Shown here: piece after piece, positions 10,659 through 19,539 of the stretch
How the letters are laid out: each line of letters begins with the position of its first letter
How positions within the stretch are numbered: the first letter of the stretch is position 1
From: Planctomycetota bacterium
GTDB taxonomy: Bacteria > Planctomycetota > UBA1135 > GCA-002686595
Reading direction: 5' to 3'
Assembly (NCBI GenBank): GCA_016220085.1
Contig: JACRIN010000023.1
Location: 35,173-99,172, forward strand
Length of the DNA stretch: 64,000 bases
The notes under the pieces: generated by a model
Told to the model about the DNA's origin: nothing
The model's input: the letters and a program-made list of their open reading frames with translations, nothing else
Databases searched by the model: none
Position numbers and translations under genes: made by a program

Positions 10659-11111
10659 TCAATCGCCGAACCGCGAGCGGCGCCGCGCGAGAGCCGCGGG
10701 CAACCCAGCGAACACGACGAGCAGCGCGAGGTACGCGCCGCCGGACGCGGGATCGCGCGAGGCGACGTACTCCGCGATGCTGCGGCCGCTGGTCGCGAGC
10801 ACGACGCCGAGTTCCGCGGCGACGAGACACGCGAGCGCGAGCAGCCCGACCGCGAGCGCGCGCCCGCGCTCGTCGCTCAGGCGAAAGCGCCGCACCGTCG
10901 CGCGCGCGCCGAGCACGCTCGCGATCGCCATCAGCGGAAGCTCGAGGAGCTCGGCCCACCGTTCGCCGAGCCGCGGCACGATCCACGTCACGCGCACGGC
11001 GCCGAGCACGAATCCGGTTGCGAACACCACGCCGAAGTAGAAGGTCGCCGCGACGAACACGTTCGCGCGTCGCACGCGCTCGACGACCGGTCGCGGACTC
11101 GGCGTGCTCAT
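10659..11111 (-). CDS. Small integral membrane protein of unknown function
   Basis: The protein has 150 residues starting MSTPSPRPVVERVRR. Four hydrophobic segments are visible (VFVAATFYFGVVFATGFVLGA, PLMAIASVLGA, LAVGLLALACLVAAELGVVLA, YLALLVVFAGLPAALA), with a basic C-terminus. I do not recognise the family. The frame is open further upstream to 11198, but that extension is Arg-rich and unlike coding sequence, so the ATG at 11111 is preferred. It is convergent with msrAB and stands 115 bases beyond the end of the DUF4388 gene on the same strand. Confidence 0.65.
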   Translation of the reverse strand: MSTPSPRPVVERVRRANVFVAATFYFGVVFATGFVLGAVRVTWIVPRLGERWAELLELPLMAIASVLGARATVRRFRLSDERGRALAVGLLALACLVAAELGVVLATSGRSIAEYVASRDPASGGAYLALLVVFAGLPAALARRRSRFGD

Positions 11112-11226
11112 TCGAAGCTCCCGCGCGATCGTAGCCGAGCTCCACGCGCGATGCGGCTCGGCCGGTCGGCGTACAACGGGTTCTCGGGCGGCGCTCACCC
11201 GGCGCTCACCGGGCGCAAGCGCCGCG

Positions 11227-12639
11227 TCAACGCTGCAGTTCGTCGAACGGGTCGCCGAGCACGTCGGCGAGCCGCTGCTCGGTCTCGTCGCGCATGCGCG
11301 CGCTCTCGAGCAGCAGGTGCGTGACCGAGAGCCCGCGCTCGTGCGCCGGCTCGTCGCGCTCGACGTCGAAGCGATACCACGCGTCGCGCAGGTCGTACGC
11401 GGAGTGGAACACGCGCTGCGCTTGGAACTGGATCGCGCTTTCGAGCGTCGCGCGCTCGATCAACCCCGCCTCGACGAGCGCGTCGCCGAGCCGACGCTTG
11501 GGCGCGGGCATGCGCTCGACGAAAGCGTTCAGCGCTTCCTCGGTCAAAGCGCCGTGATCGACCAGGATGCGGCCGAGCAGGAGCCGGTGCTCCGTGGACG
11601 TCGCCTGCGCCGACACGACGGTGCCGCGCAGGAGTCGGATGCGAAACGCGTCGTGGTCGTTCCACACGGTGAACATGCCGCTCTTGTGAAGGTTCGCGAG
11701 CAGCCCGAGCACCTCCGGCACCGCGAGCACCGACGAATGTCCGCACAACGCGGGCGCGGCGGCGGCGACCGGAGCGGCTTCCGCGACTGCATCGAAGTCG
11801 GCTGCTGAGGGCACGCCGGCGAAGGTGTCGACGGGCGCGCCGGTCGAAGTGTCGGCGGGCGCGCCGTGGGGCGCGGATCCTGGCGCGTTCGACGGCTCCG
11901 CGTCGACCAGCAACGTCGCTTCGGCCTGCCCGCCGAAGATGTCGTCCTCGATCAGGAGCTTCTTCGCCGCCCGCAGCGCGCGCGAAGCGAAACTCCAACG
12001 GCCAGCGCCGCGCGCGTCCTGCGTCGGTCCCGCGAGCTCGACCGGCGCGGGTGCATCGGCGGCGAAACCGGAAGCGTTCGAATCGCTCGGCGCCATGGAC
12101 GTGCTCGTCGCGTTCGACACGCTCGGGCTGCTCGAGGTGCTCGTCGCGTCCGACGTGCTCGATGCGCTCGTCGCGTTCCACTCGTTTGGCGCGTACAAAT
12201 GGCTCGGGTCGTCCGAGGTGTTCGACGCGTCCGAGGTGATCGCGCCGTTCGCCGGCATTGCTGCGTTCGGCGACACGGTGTCGGCCGCGGGGGAACCCAG
12301 CTCGGCGCCGTGCGTGCGGTTCGAATCGTTGGTCGCGATCAGCGCGCCCGACGACCGCTCGGCCACGCCGGTCGGCATGCCGAGCAACGTCTGCGACTCG
12401 CCTGAGTTCGTCGATGACGCGGCGTGGTCGCTCGGCAGCGCAGCGAGCGGCGCGCCGCCGAGTTCGGGCTCGCGCGTGTGCGTCGCCTCGGGCTCGCGCG
12501 ACGGCGTCGACGCCGGCTCTCGCGCCTGCGTCGCAACTGGGTCCGAAGCGGAAGCGTCCACGGACGCGGCGACGTGGTCGGGGTTTTCGGGGGGACGCTG
12601 CACTCGCTGCTTCCGTCTCTTGTTGCGCTTCCTGGACAC
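11227..12639 (-). CDS. DUF4388-domain protein with long Ser/Thr/Asn-rich N-terminal region
   Basis: The protein has 470 residues from a GTG at 12639 (VSRKRNKRRK). The same GTG and VSRKR start is seen in a broken paralogue near 20.7 kb, which supports this choice. A basic N-terminus is followed by about 200 disordered residues rich in Ser, Thr, Asn, Asp and Ala (for example TSSSPSVSNATSTS). From about residue 295 comes a DUF4388-type domain (VPEVLGLLANLHKSGMFTVW, then RLLRGTVVSAQ) and a helical tail with ILVDHGALTEE and ALVEAGLIERATLE, motifs common in DUF4388 and GspE-N-like proteins. Such proteins occur with gliding, pilus or signalling systems, but no such genes are adjacent. The role is unknown. 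Confidence 0.78.
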   Translation of the reverse strand: MSRKRNKRRKQRVQRPPENPDHVAASVDASASDPVATQAREPASTPSREPEATHTREPELGGAPLAALPSDHAASSTNSGESQTLLGMPTGVAERSSGALIATNDSNRTHGAELGSPAADTVSPNAAMPANGAITSDASNTSDDPSHLYAPNEWNATSASSTSDATSTSSSPSVSNATSTSMAPSDSNASGFAADAPAPVELAGPTQDARGAGRWSFASRALRAAKKLLIEDDIFGGQAEATLLVDAEPSNAPGSAPHGAPADTSTGAPVDTFAGVPSAADFDAVAEAAPVAAAAPALCGHSSVLAVPEVLGLLANLHKSGMFTVWNDHDAFRIRLLRGTVVSAQATSTEHRLLLGRILVDHGALTEEALNAFVERMPAPKRRLGDALVEAGLIERATLESAIQFQAQRVFHSAYDLRDAWYRFDVERDEPAHERGLSVTHLLLESARMRDETEQRLADVLGDPFDELQR

Positions 12640-12799
12640 GATGGAAGAAACGGCCCTATCGACCGCGGCTTCGCGGAATCCTGAGCGCACGACACGCCCT
12701 TTCGGCACGCCCGAGCCTCTGCTCGGCCCGACGCCGCCCCGCGCGGAGGCCTGCGGGCGCGCTCGCGAGCTCCTGACCGACTCGCGCAGAGGTGCGTCG

Positions 12800-12905
12800 G
12801 GCCGACGCGTGCGGCCGCGGGCCGGGCCAACTCGCGCCGCCACGCGCCGGGCCGACTCGCGCGGCCGCGGGCCGGGCCAACTCAGGCGGCCGCGCTCCGG
12901 GCTCG
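12800..12905. repeat. G+C-rich tandem repeat in a divergent spacer
   Basis: The spacer 12640-12991 between divergent genes contains about four degenerate 25-28-base units with the core GCGGGCCGGGCCAACTCGCG. The spacer must also hold the promoters for the DUF4388 gene and the membrane protein at 12992. No clear promoter boxes were identified. Confidence 0.6.
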
Positions 12906-12991
12906 CTCGCCCCGCCGTCCGGACGACCGGCGCGCGCCGTGGCGCGGACGATTCGAGCCGACCCCGACCGACGGCCGATACTCGACGGGTC

Positions 12992-13651
12992 ATGCTGGAG
13001 CACTCCACGCGCAGGCTGTCCGAATCCGAACGTCGCGTGCTGCGGGCGACGCTCGCTGCGCGACGCAAGCAGCTCTCGAGCGCGCTCCTGCGCAGCCTCG
13101 GCGCGACGGGCATCCTCTGCGGGGGACTCTGTGTGTTGACGTCGTGGGCGTCGGGCGTGCGCGCGCCGATCGTGGTGCTCGCTTGGGCCGCGATCGCGGT
13201 CGTGATCGCCGCATGGTCGAACGTCAGCACGCGCCGCGAGCTCGGGACGACGATCCGAGCGCTCGAGGACGTGCTCGCCCGCGACGAAACGCGCGTCGTC
13301 CACATCCGCGCGTCGGCGGTCGTCGAGCTCGCCGAAGTCGACGACGAAGGCGCGTGCTTCGCGTTCCAAGTCGACGAGCGTCGGATCGTGTTCGTCTGCG
13401 GCCGAGGATTCCACGCGTCGGCGAAGTTCCCGAACGACGACTTCTCGCTGGTCGAGGTTCGCGATGCACGTGGCGCACTGGTCGAGTCGCTGATCGCGAA
13501 GCACGGCGCGAAGACGCCGCCCGCACGGACGATCCCCGCGCGCACCAAACGCTCGCTGGTCGTGCCCGAGCACCTCGCAACCGTCGAGGGTCGCGTCGAG
13601 GAGCTCGAAAGCCTGCTCGCAGCTCCCGGCTCGTCGCGCAGCGCCGCGTAG
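12992..13651 (+). CDS. Membrane protein of unknown function
   Basis: The protein has 219 residues from the ATG at 12992 (MLEHSTRRLSESERRVLRA). Two adjacent hydrophobic segments lie at about 28-70 (GATGILCGGLCVLTSWASG, IVVLAWAAIAVVIAAW). A soluble C-terminal domain follows, with beta-rich stretches (VVELAEVDDEGACFAFQVDE, RRIVFVCGRGFHASAKFPND, FSLVEVRDARGALVES). The family is not recognised. Topology suggests both ends are cytoplasmic. The frame extends upstream over the divergent DUF4388 gene, but only the part after the ATG has protein-like composition. Confidence 0.72.
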   Translation: MLEHSTRRLSESERRVLRATLAARRKQLSSALLRSLGATGILCGGLCVLTSWASGVRAPIVVLAWAAIAVVIAAWSNVSTRRELGTTIRALEDVLARDETRVVHIRASAVVELAEVDDEGACFAFQVDERRIVFVCGRGFHASAKFPNDDFSLVEVRDARGALVESLIAKHGAKTPPARTIPARTKRSLVVPEHLATVEGRVEELESLLAAPGSSRSAA

Positions 13652-13808
13652 CACCCTCGAACGTCGCGCGCGGCAAGTCGAGCGCAAGCTCGCCGCGAAC
13701 GTCGGCGGTGAGGCCCTCGTCGGGCGCCGAGTCGTCGCGACTTGTCCTGCGTGTGCCGTTGGGCTGGGAGAGCGAATGTTCAGCGCCGCCTGAAGCGTGC
13801 GCCGGACC

Positions 13809-14077
13809 TCACCCGCGTGGCAGCGGCTCGCCGCGCACGAGCGAGTCAAGGCGCTCCGAGTCGAAGTCGACCTGCCGGGCCAAACGAGCGTGCCCCACTC
13901 GGGCTCGATGCTCACCCGCGCGAAGACCGCCGGATCCGCGAGCGGCGCGAACACGCCGTCGAAGCTCGACACACGCCCGAAGTCGACCTCGCCGTCGACG
14001 CCGTCATCGGATCGCACCCAGAGGCGATGCCCACCGAGCGCACGGACGTCGACCACATCGACCAACATGGCGCTCAT
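13809..14077 (-). pseudogene. DUF2442-family gene with a frameshift
   Basis: From the ATG at 14077 the frame gives a clear DUF2442 protein: residues after MSAMLVDVVDVRALGG include VDGEVDFGRVSSFDGVFAPL, LADPAVFARVSI and GTLVWPG. Just after WPG the frame is lost. The expected C-terminus continues in another frame as VDFDSERLDSLVRGEPLPRG with a stop at 13809-13811, so about one base is missing near 13871-13878. DUF2442 proteins usually pair with DUF4160 proteins in toxin-antitoxin-like modules, and a DUF4160 remnant lies just upstream. A sequencing error could also explain the shift. Confidence 0.7.
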
Positions 14078-14160
14078 TCCAACGGAGCGATCGGAGCGAG
14101 GGGCGCACCCGATCGCGCCCGATGCCAGTCAGCCTGGAGATCGCCTTGATGAAGCGATGC

Positions 14161-14340
14161 TCATTCCCCCACCAACCCGAGCACTCTCGGCGGCAGTTTC
14201 CCCTCGAGCAGCCTCAGCGGCGACATGCCGACCGTCGCGCGTGAAGCCGCGTACCGGACATGGAAGTGCGGCGGTGTCTGATCGTTGGATTGCATCGCGA
14301 TTCGTATTTCGAAGCAGCGGCAGAGCGCGGAGCTCGCCCC
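14161..14340 (-). pseudogene. DUF4160-family remnant
   Basis: The minus strand reads CFEIRIAMQSNDQTPPHFHV then SRATVGMSPLRLLEGKLPPR and VLGLVGE, ending at a TGA at 14161-14163. PPHFHV, the short beta strands and LPPRVLGLV are hallmarks of DUF4160 proteins. The usual EWA...H..EL tail is missing from this frame, and a possible continuation (NEHRFIKAISRL) is in another frame. No good start is seen; an ATG at 14295 would give only 44 residues. With the frameshifted DUF2442 gene downstream it forms a decayed two-gene module. The upstream boundary is approximate. Confidence 0.55.
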
Positions 14341-14415
14341 GGCGATCGTGCTCGCGACTGAGCGCCGTGTCGATTCGCGCGCGGACCCTATCGTGCCGGC
14401 TATGAGTCGCTTCGG

Positions 14416-16953
14416 TCACCGGGTGCCGAGCACGAGCACGTCGAGGTCGCCGATAGCGTGTCGGCCCGGTTCGAGGTCCGATCGCTCCAACACGACGGTG
14501 GCGCGTCCATGCAGACTCACGAGCGCGCGCCCCGACGTGAATCCGCCAAGTTCGAGACTCGCCCCGATGTCGGCGCCCTCGAACTCGATGCTGGCGTTGC
14601 CTGCGAGTCCCGAACCGAGGGTCACGCGACCGCCGCGACGAAGCACGAGTCGGCCCGAGAGTGCGCCGGATGCGGAAAGCAGCACGGCCTTCTCGCAGAG
14701 CACGTCGCCGCGCACGTCGCCCGCGACCTCGATCACGCTCTCCGCGCGAAAACGGAGCTCGCCCTCCAAGCTGCCGCTCGCGCTCACGAGCACCGACGGA
14801 CGAAGAAACGCGTGCGACGAGGACGCGGTGGAACCACGCTCGAACAGCATCAGGACGGGCTCGCGCTCGATCACCGCCACCACGGGCGCGAGCGAGTAGC
14901 GCGTGGCGTTATTGCGAGGATCGATCACGGCGAAAGCACTTCCCGGATCGGCCGAACGCCACACCGACGACGCCGGATCGGGATCGGTCTCCAACAAATG
15001 CTCGAGCTCAGCACCAATCTCCGGTCGGAACAGCTCAGCGCCATCGCGACGAAGTCGCCCTAGCGCCTGGTCCAGCAACGCGCGAACGGCCGGCACGTGC
15101 GCAGCGTCCAAGTCGGCCGCCGTTTGTCGCGCGCGAACTTCGTCAGACGCGATCGGCATCTCGCCGAACGCCGTACGGCTGAAGAGAACGCCGTCGAACA
15201 AACGTCCGAGACTCACGACCGAACCGCGCTCACCGAAGATGTGGCCCGGCCGCAGCGCCGAGCCGAACGCCGGCTGCGACCTCAAATCGACGAAACCCGA
15301 AAGTGCCCCGATCTGCGCTAGCTCTGCTTCCAGGCTCGCCGATTCGTTGCTCGGCAGGGTCTGTGGATTCGCAACACTGCCGAACGTCCCGCGCACCGCG
15401 GTGGTGCCCACGACGTAGCACGCGTCCTTCATCCTCGAGCGCACCAGTTGCGCGAACGGACGCATCCGATCCAGTCTCCCGGGTAGCCCCTTGGGCGTCT
15501 CGAGGTAGCGGACTCCCTGCGCATCGGCGAGCCCGTGGAACCCGCCTGTCCAGACGATCACTTTGCGACCCGGATAGGCCCGTTCGCAGTACCACGCGAG
15601 CGTGTCGGCCATGAACTGATCGCGCGGATTGGTGAAGGAGCCGTCGAGCATCGTCGCGACCGCGGCGGGTCCCGACATGTTTGCGGCCCATGCTTCGAAC
15701 GCTCGCGCGGCAAGGAGGACGCGCTCCAGGAACTCGGCAGAGTGCCCCGAGTCTGCGCGGGATGCAGTCTCATCAGTCCTTTCGCGCGCGAGCTCGGCCA
15801 GGAACTCGATCGCGGCGCGATCTCCGTCTCGGCGTCCCGGCTTCATGGCATACGTGCCCTCGTCGAAATCGCGGACGAGCTCGTCGATCGTCCTCACCGC
15901 CGCTGCGACCTCCGCATCGTCCACGCCGGTACCCGCGAGTTCCGTGCGCAGGTACTCGCCGAGGTCCGCCGAGAACGGCGCTTCCGGATTCGTGTCGGAC
16001 GTCTGCAGCTCGGCCGGGCGGAACTTGCAGTCCAATCCGACCATGACGAGCGGTCTCGACGTCGACTGCGTCCGTAAGACGTACTCGAACAACGGATGCA
16101 TGTACGGAGTCCCGCCCCACATGGGCTCCAGGCCGGGCGGTGCGCCGACATCGGCCGCTCGACCGAGCGTGGGCAGGCGCGCTTGAAGTGCGGCGCACGC
16201 CAAAATCGAAGACTCCCAAGCGATCACGTCGAACCCGAGCGACTCGTGAAGGAAGCGCACCACCCTCGACTTCGCCGCGTACGCGGATCCGTCGCGGTGT
16301 GTCTCGCCGAGGATGACGACGTTTACTCCATCGAGAATGGGTGCCAGCGCGGCGAGGTCCGCGGTGCTCTCGCATCGAGGATCGTTGTGCTCGAACTCGA
16401 TGACCTCGAGCGGCTCCGTGTTCGCAACGGCGGGAGGACCGCATTGAACCGTGCCTACACTCGAAAAGAGCATGACGGCCGCAGTAGCACGCGATTCCGC
16501 GGCTCCCCCAACGTGCCGCACCCCCCTGCGTTCCCAAGCCATCCATGCCAGCAGCAGCGAGCCCCACCCGAGCAGTTGAGGACCGCCGGGCCATCCGATG
16601 CGTGCGACCGGACCGGCGCCGAGGAGCAGGTACTCCATCCAACCTCCCGGCGTACACGCACTGAGCACCGCGACGCCGCAGTTCCACACCACGAGGATCC
16701 ATGACGCGAGAACGAAGCGGATCCGGAGCGCTAAGCCGACCGCGAGCAGCAGTTCCAGAGCGCCCAGACCGAGCGACAGCGAGTCGAGACGTGTAGTGGC
16801 GCCACCAGCGCTCCCCCACAGCGCAAGCGCGGTCGCCGAAGGTGCCGTTGCGGCGATGCGCGCGACCCCGCTGAGTCCCAACAGGAGCGTGAGCAACAGG
16901 CGGGGCCAAGCCGCCCACCGCGACCTCGACGTTTCGCGCACTCGACGGTTCAT
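14416..16953 (-). CDS. Fusion of MauE/DoxX-like membrane domain, erythromycin-esterase-like hydrolase and beta-roll tail
   Basis: The protein has 845 residues. The ATG at 16953 overlaps the upstream stop by 4 bases (ATGA). Residues about 15-140 contain four transmembrane segments (RLLLTLLLGLSGVARIA, LGLGALELLLAVGLALRI, FVLASWILVVWNCGVAVLSA, LLLGAGPVARIGW) resembling MauE/DoxX-like proteins. The middle, about 200-640, resembles erythromycin esterases: VVILGETHRDGSAY, DVIAWESSILACAALQARL, MHPLFEYVLRTQ and VIVWTGGFHGLADAQG, with candidate catalytic Glu/His in GETH and GGFH. The C-terminal 130 residues have a repetitive strand pattern (SGSLEGELRFRAES, GDVRGDVLCEKAVLLSASGA) like bactofilin or other beta-roll folds. 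The hydrolase probably faces the periplasm. Substrate unknown; true macrolide hydrolysis is not implied. It is last in a three-gene cassette with a tetraheme cytochrome. Confidence 0.75.
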   Translation of the reverse strand: MNRRVRETSRSRWAAWPRLLLTLLLGLSGVARIAATAPSATALALWGSAGGATTRLDSLSLGLGALELLLAVGLALRIRFVLASWILVVWNCGVAVLSACTPGGWMEYLLLGAGPVARIGWPGGPQLLGWGSLLLAWMAWERRGVRHVGGAAESRATAAVMLFSSVGTVQCGPPAVANTEPLEVIEFEHNDPRCESTADLAALAPILDGVNVVILGETHRDGSAYAAKSRVVRFLHESLGFDVIAWESSILACAALQARLPTLGRAADVGAPPGLEPMWGGTPYMHPLFEYVLRTQSTSRPLVMVGLDCKFRPAELQTSDTNPEAPFSADLGEYLRTELAGTGVDDAEVAAAVRTIDELVRDFDEGTYAMKPGRRDGDRAAIEFLAELARERTDETASRADSGHSAEFLERVLLAARAFEAWAANMSGPAAVATMLDGSFTNPRDQFMADTLAWYCERAYPGRKVIVWTGGFHGLADAQGVRYLETPKGLPGRLDRMRPFAQLVRSRMKDACYVVGTTAVRGTFGSVANPQTLPSNESASLEAELAQIGALSGFVDLRSQPAFGSALRPGHIFGERGSVVSLGRLFDGVLFSRTAFGEMPIASDEVRARQTAADLDAAHVPAVRALLDQALGRLRRDGAELFRPEIGAELEHLLETDPDPASSVWRSADPGSAFAVIDPRNNATRYSLAPVVAVIEREPVLMLFERGSTASSSHAFLRPSVLVSASGSLEGELRFRAESVIEVAGDVRGDVLCEKAVLLSASGALSGRLVLRRGGRVTLGSGLAGNASIEFEGADIGASLELGGFTSGRALVSLHGRATVVLERSDLEPGRHAIGDLDVLVLGTR

Positions 16954-19451
16954 CGCCCGACCCCCGTGCTCGAGTGATCGATCCTGCTGCGATATGCCTG
17001 CGGGGCCGACAAGAGGAAGTTCGAATGCGCTTCCGTGTGACACGCGGCGCAGAGATCGTTGCTCGGAGTCCTTCGGATCGCATCGGCTACGCCCGCGATG
17101 TGCTCCGATCCGGGCCCGTGGCACACCTCGCAACCGACGTTGCGCAGTTCGGCGCGCGGTGCGTCGAACTCGTAGCCGCTCTCCAGGCCGTAGCCCACGA
17201 CGTGACACGCGACGCAGTTCCTGATCCGTTGCCGCTGCACGCGCTCGAGCGTCAGCATCGCGCTCGCGTGGGGTGTGGTCAGCCACTGCGCGAACTCGGC
17301 GTCGTGGCACGAGCCACACACCTCGCTGCCGACGTACGTCCGGCTCGGCGCCAGGTTCGTTTCGGCGAACGCGAGCTCGACCGCCGGTTGCTCCCGTTCC
17401 AGCACTTGCTGGATCCTCCCCTTGAACGTCGTGAGGACGTCCGGGTCGACTTCGCGGTCGGCCAAGCGCTCGCTCTTGGTGACGACCTCGGTGCTTCGAG
17501 GATCGTGGGATGCTGTGACCAGGTGGTAGGCGGCGCCCGAGGAGAACACGACCGCTGTCGCGGCGACGTGCCCGTCGACCTGCTGTCGTTCGATCAGTCC
17601 GTTCGCGAGCCGCGGAACCATCAGTTCGCGCGAGATCGCGAGGATTGGGCGAGCTGTCGCCTGCGCGAGGCGCTGGAGATCGACCGGCACCAGGTCGCCA
17701 GCGAGTACGATGTCCATCTCGGCTGGAGCCGTCGCGATGGCCGTGAGAATCGGCGCGATGGGATCGAGGAAGCCGTACACCGCTTCTGCCGGCTCCCGCA
17801 CGAACGGCACGGAATGGCGGAGCTGAATCCGAGCCACGCCGATCACGCGCGCCGCGGGCAGTCCGCCCTCGGCCGGCACGTCGACGAACGGAGGGAAGAC
17901 CAACCCACCGGAGTTTCGATCGATGACGTTGCAGCAAATGACCGGCAGCGAATCGAGTTGGTGGAGCTCGATGCCCCGCGTGGCGAGCGCGGCGAACTCG
18001 AGCACCGCCGGTACGAACGCAGTGAGGTGCATGTCGCGCATTCCGTCGAGGATCAACCCGTTTGCGCCGGATACGTGCGACGACCGATCGGGGGTCGAGA
18101 GCTCGTTGCCGAGCAGTATGCGACGCGTCCCGACCTCCGGAGGTCGACTCCAACGAGCTACGAGATCGATGAATCCCCCGCCCTCGGTGGACTTGCAACC
18201 ACAGGTCTCCAGATAGCCTCCGTGCTCGCCGACGAACTCCCAGTGCGTACGATTCGCGTGCAGCTCTTTTTGCGTCCGGATTGGATCGATGCACGAGTTG
18301 GCAGCGATGGTCTGCAACGCCGCACGCTTGACTTCGTCGAGGTCCAGCAGCGAAGCGAGTTCCGCGTCCGTCGGTGAACTCATCAGCCACGAACCGAGGA
18401 CCGCACGCAGCTCGCTCCCCTGCGCGGCGGCGGTCAGCCGCGCCTCCAGCCTCGAGAACGGTTGTGCTCCAACGAGTGCGATCAACCGCGCGGCGTCGAG
18501 ATCGTCGACAAGGAGTCCGGTCGCGTAGCGGTCCCATTCCACGGTTCTCGCTGCGCGATGAGCCTGTCGCTCGAGCGCGTCCTCCAACACCCACGGCGTG
18601 CGGCCCCGGAGCGTCCGCGTGGCGAGATCCGCCCACGCGACGGCGGCGACGGTCACGCTCGGAACCTGAAGCCTGTCTCCGCGCGCCAGGACACCACGCG
18701 CCACGAGTCTTCCGAGCTGCGCGAGCGACGTGACGCTTCCCGGCGGGAGCGGTCCGATCCAGACGTTCGCAAACGGTCCTTCGTAGTCGCCGTCGGCCAG
18801 ATCGAGATCATCCCAGTTGGAGACGATGAGCTGCGGCGGCAACGTCTCGCGTATCGAGCTGCGAGCATGCGCCGGGAAGAGCCCGAGGAGTTCCTCCACC
18901 TCCGACGCCAGCCGAATGGCGAGTTCCTCGTCCTGCGGGGCGATCGCCACGATGACCGGTGGAGTCGCCGCGGCTCCGATGATGCGGTGCACCGCACCCG
19001 ACACGGCCAGCATCCCGGCGGGTGCGTGCCAGGGCACTTCCAGCGTGCGCTCGCCGTCCGAGAGGACCGTGCTCAACGTCGTGCTCCGCCGTAGTTCCGC
19101 GGGCGCTACTCGGTGGGGCTCGAACAGCACGGCGTTGCGCACCGCGCTTGCACCCACGGACTTGAGTGAACTCACGGCCGCAAAAGCCCTAACGGACTCT
19201 TCGCGCAAGCCGATCGCACCGTCCGGGAGCAACATCACTTGCTCGGCGGGCGCTTTCGAGAAGACTCCGTGAACGCCACCTGGAATGCTCCAGAGCGAGT
19301 TCTCGCCGTCCGTACTGTGCAGGTCGAAGCGCAGTTGGTGCTTCTCGGCCGCGATGACGACGACCGCGGGATCGCGTGTCGCCTCGAGCAGAAGTCCGAC
19401 GGGCAAGGCAACCATCCCGAGCAAGGTGAGAAGCGGCAGTGAGATGCGCAT
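16950..19451 (-). CDS. Exported tetraheme cytochrome c with metallophosphatase (UshA-like) region, c554-type
   Basis: The protein has 833 residues from the ATG at 19451 (MRISLPLLTLLGMVALPVGL), with an N-terminal signal or anchor. The first about 370 residues are not recognised. Residues about 405-660 resemble the UshA-like/5'-nucleotidase part found fused to cytochromes in other bacteria: GGYLETCGCKSTEGGGFIDL, then ILDGMRDM and MDIVLAGDLVP. The C-terminal about 150 residues carry four CxxCH sites (CGSCH, CVACH, CEVCH, CAACH) with cytochrome c554-like spacing (EVCGSCHDAEFAQW, NVGCEVCHGPGSEH). It likely acts in the periplasm in electron transfer. Its stop overlaps the next gene, and a small exported Cys-rich protein gene lies 88 bases upstream. 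Confidence 0.8.
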   Translation of the reverse strand: MRISLPLLTLLGMVALPVGLLLEATRDPAVVVIAAEKHQLRFDLHSTDGENSLWSIPGGVHGVFSKAPAEQVMLLPDGAIGLREESVRAFAAVSSLKSVGASAVRNAVLFEPHRVAPAELRRSTTLSTVLSDGERTLEVPWHAPAGMLAVSGAVHRIIGAAATPPVIVAIAPQDEELAIRLASEVEELLGLFPAHARSSIRETLPPQLIVSNWDDLDLADGDYEGPFANVWIGPLPPGSVTSLAQLGRLVARGVLARGDRLQVPSVTVAAVAWADLATRTLRGRTPWVLEDALERQAHRAARTVEWDRYATGLLVDDLDAARLIALVGAQPFSRLEARLTAAAQGSELRAVLGSWLMSSPTDAELASLLDLDEVKRAALQTIAANSCIDPIRTQKELHANRTHWEFVGEHGGYLETCGCKSTEGGGFIDLVARWSRPPEVGTRRILLGNELSTPDRSSHVSGANGLILDGMRDMHLTAFVPAVLEFAALATRGIELHQLDSLPVICCNVIDRNSGGLVFPPFVDVPAEGGLPAARVIGVARIQLRHSVPFVREPAEAVYGFLDPIAPILTAIATAPAEMDIVLAGDLVPVDLQRLAQATARPILAISRELMVPRLANGLIERQQVDGHVAATAVVFSSGAAYHLVTASHDPRSTEVVTKSERLADREVDPDVLTTFKGRIQQVLEREQPAVELAFAETNLAPSRTYVGSEVCGSCHDAEFAQWLTTPHASAMLTLERVQRQRIRNCVACHVVGYGLESGYEFDAPRAELRNVGCEVCHGPGSEHIAGVADAIRRTPSNDLCAACHTEAHSNFLLSAPQAYRSRIDHSSTGVGR

Positions 19452-19539
19452 GGGAGCCGACGTGTTGCGATCGATGGGCGAGAAGTACGTGGGCCGCCGA
19501 CGCGACGGTCGAGTGCCGTCGTGTCGGCGGCGATTCACA

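Noticed and set aside
14416..16953. Macrolide resistance gene
   Set aside because: Only the fold resembles erythromycin esterases; the membrane fusion and cytochrome neighbours argue against a dedicated resistance role.
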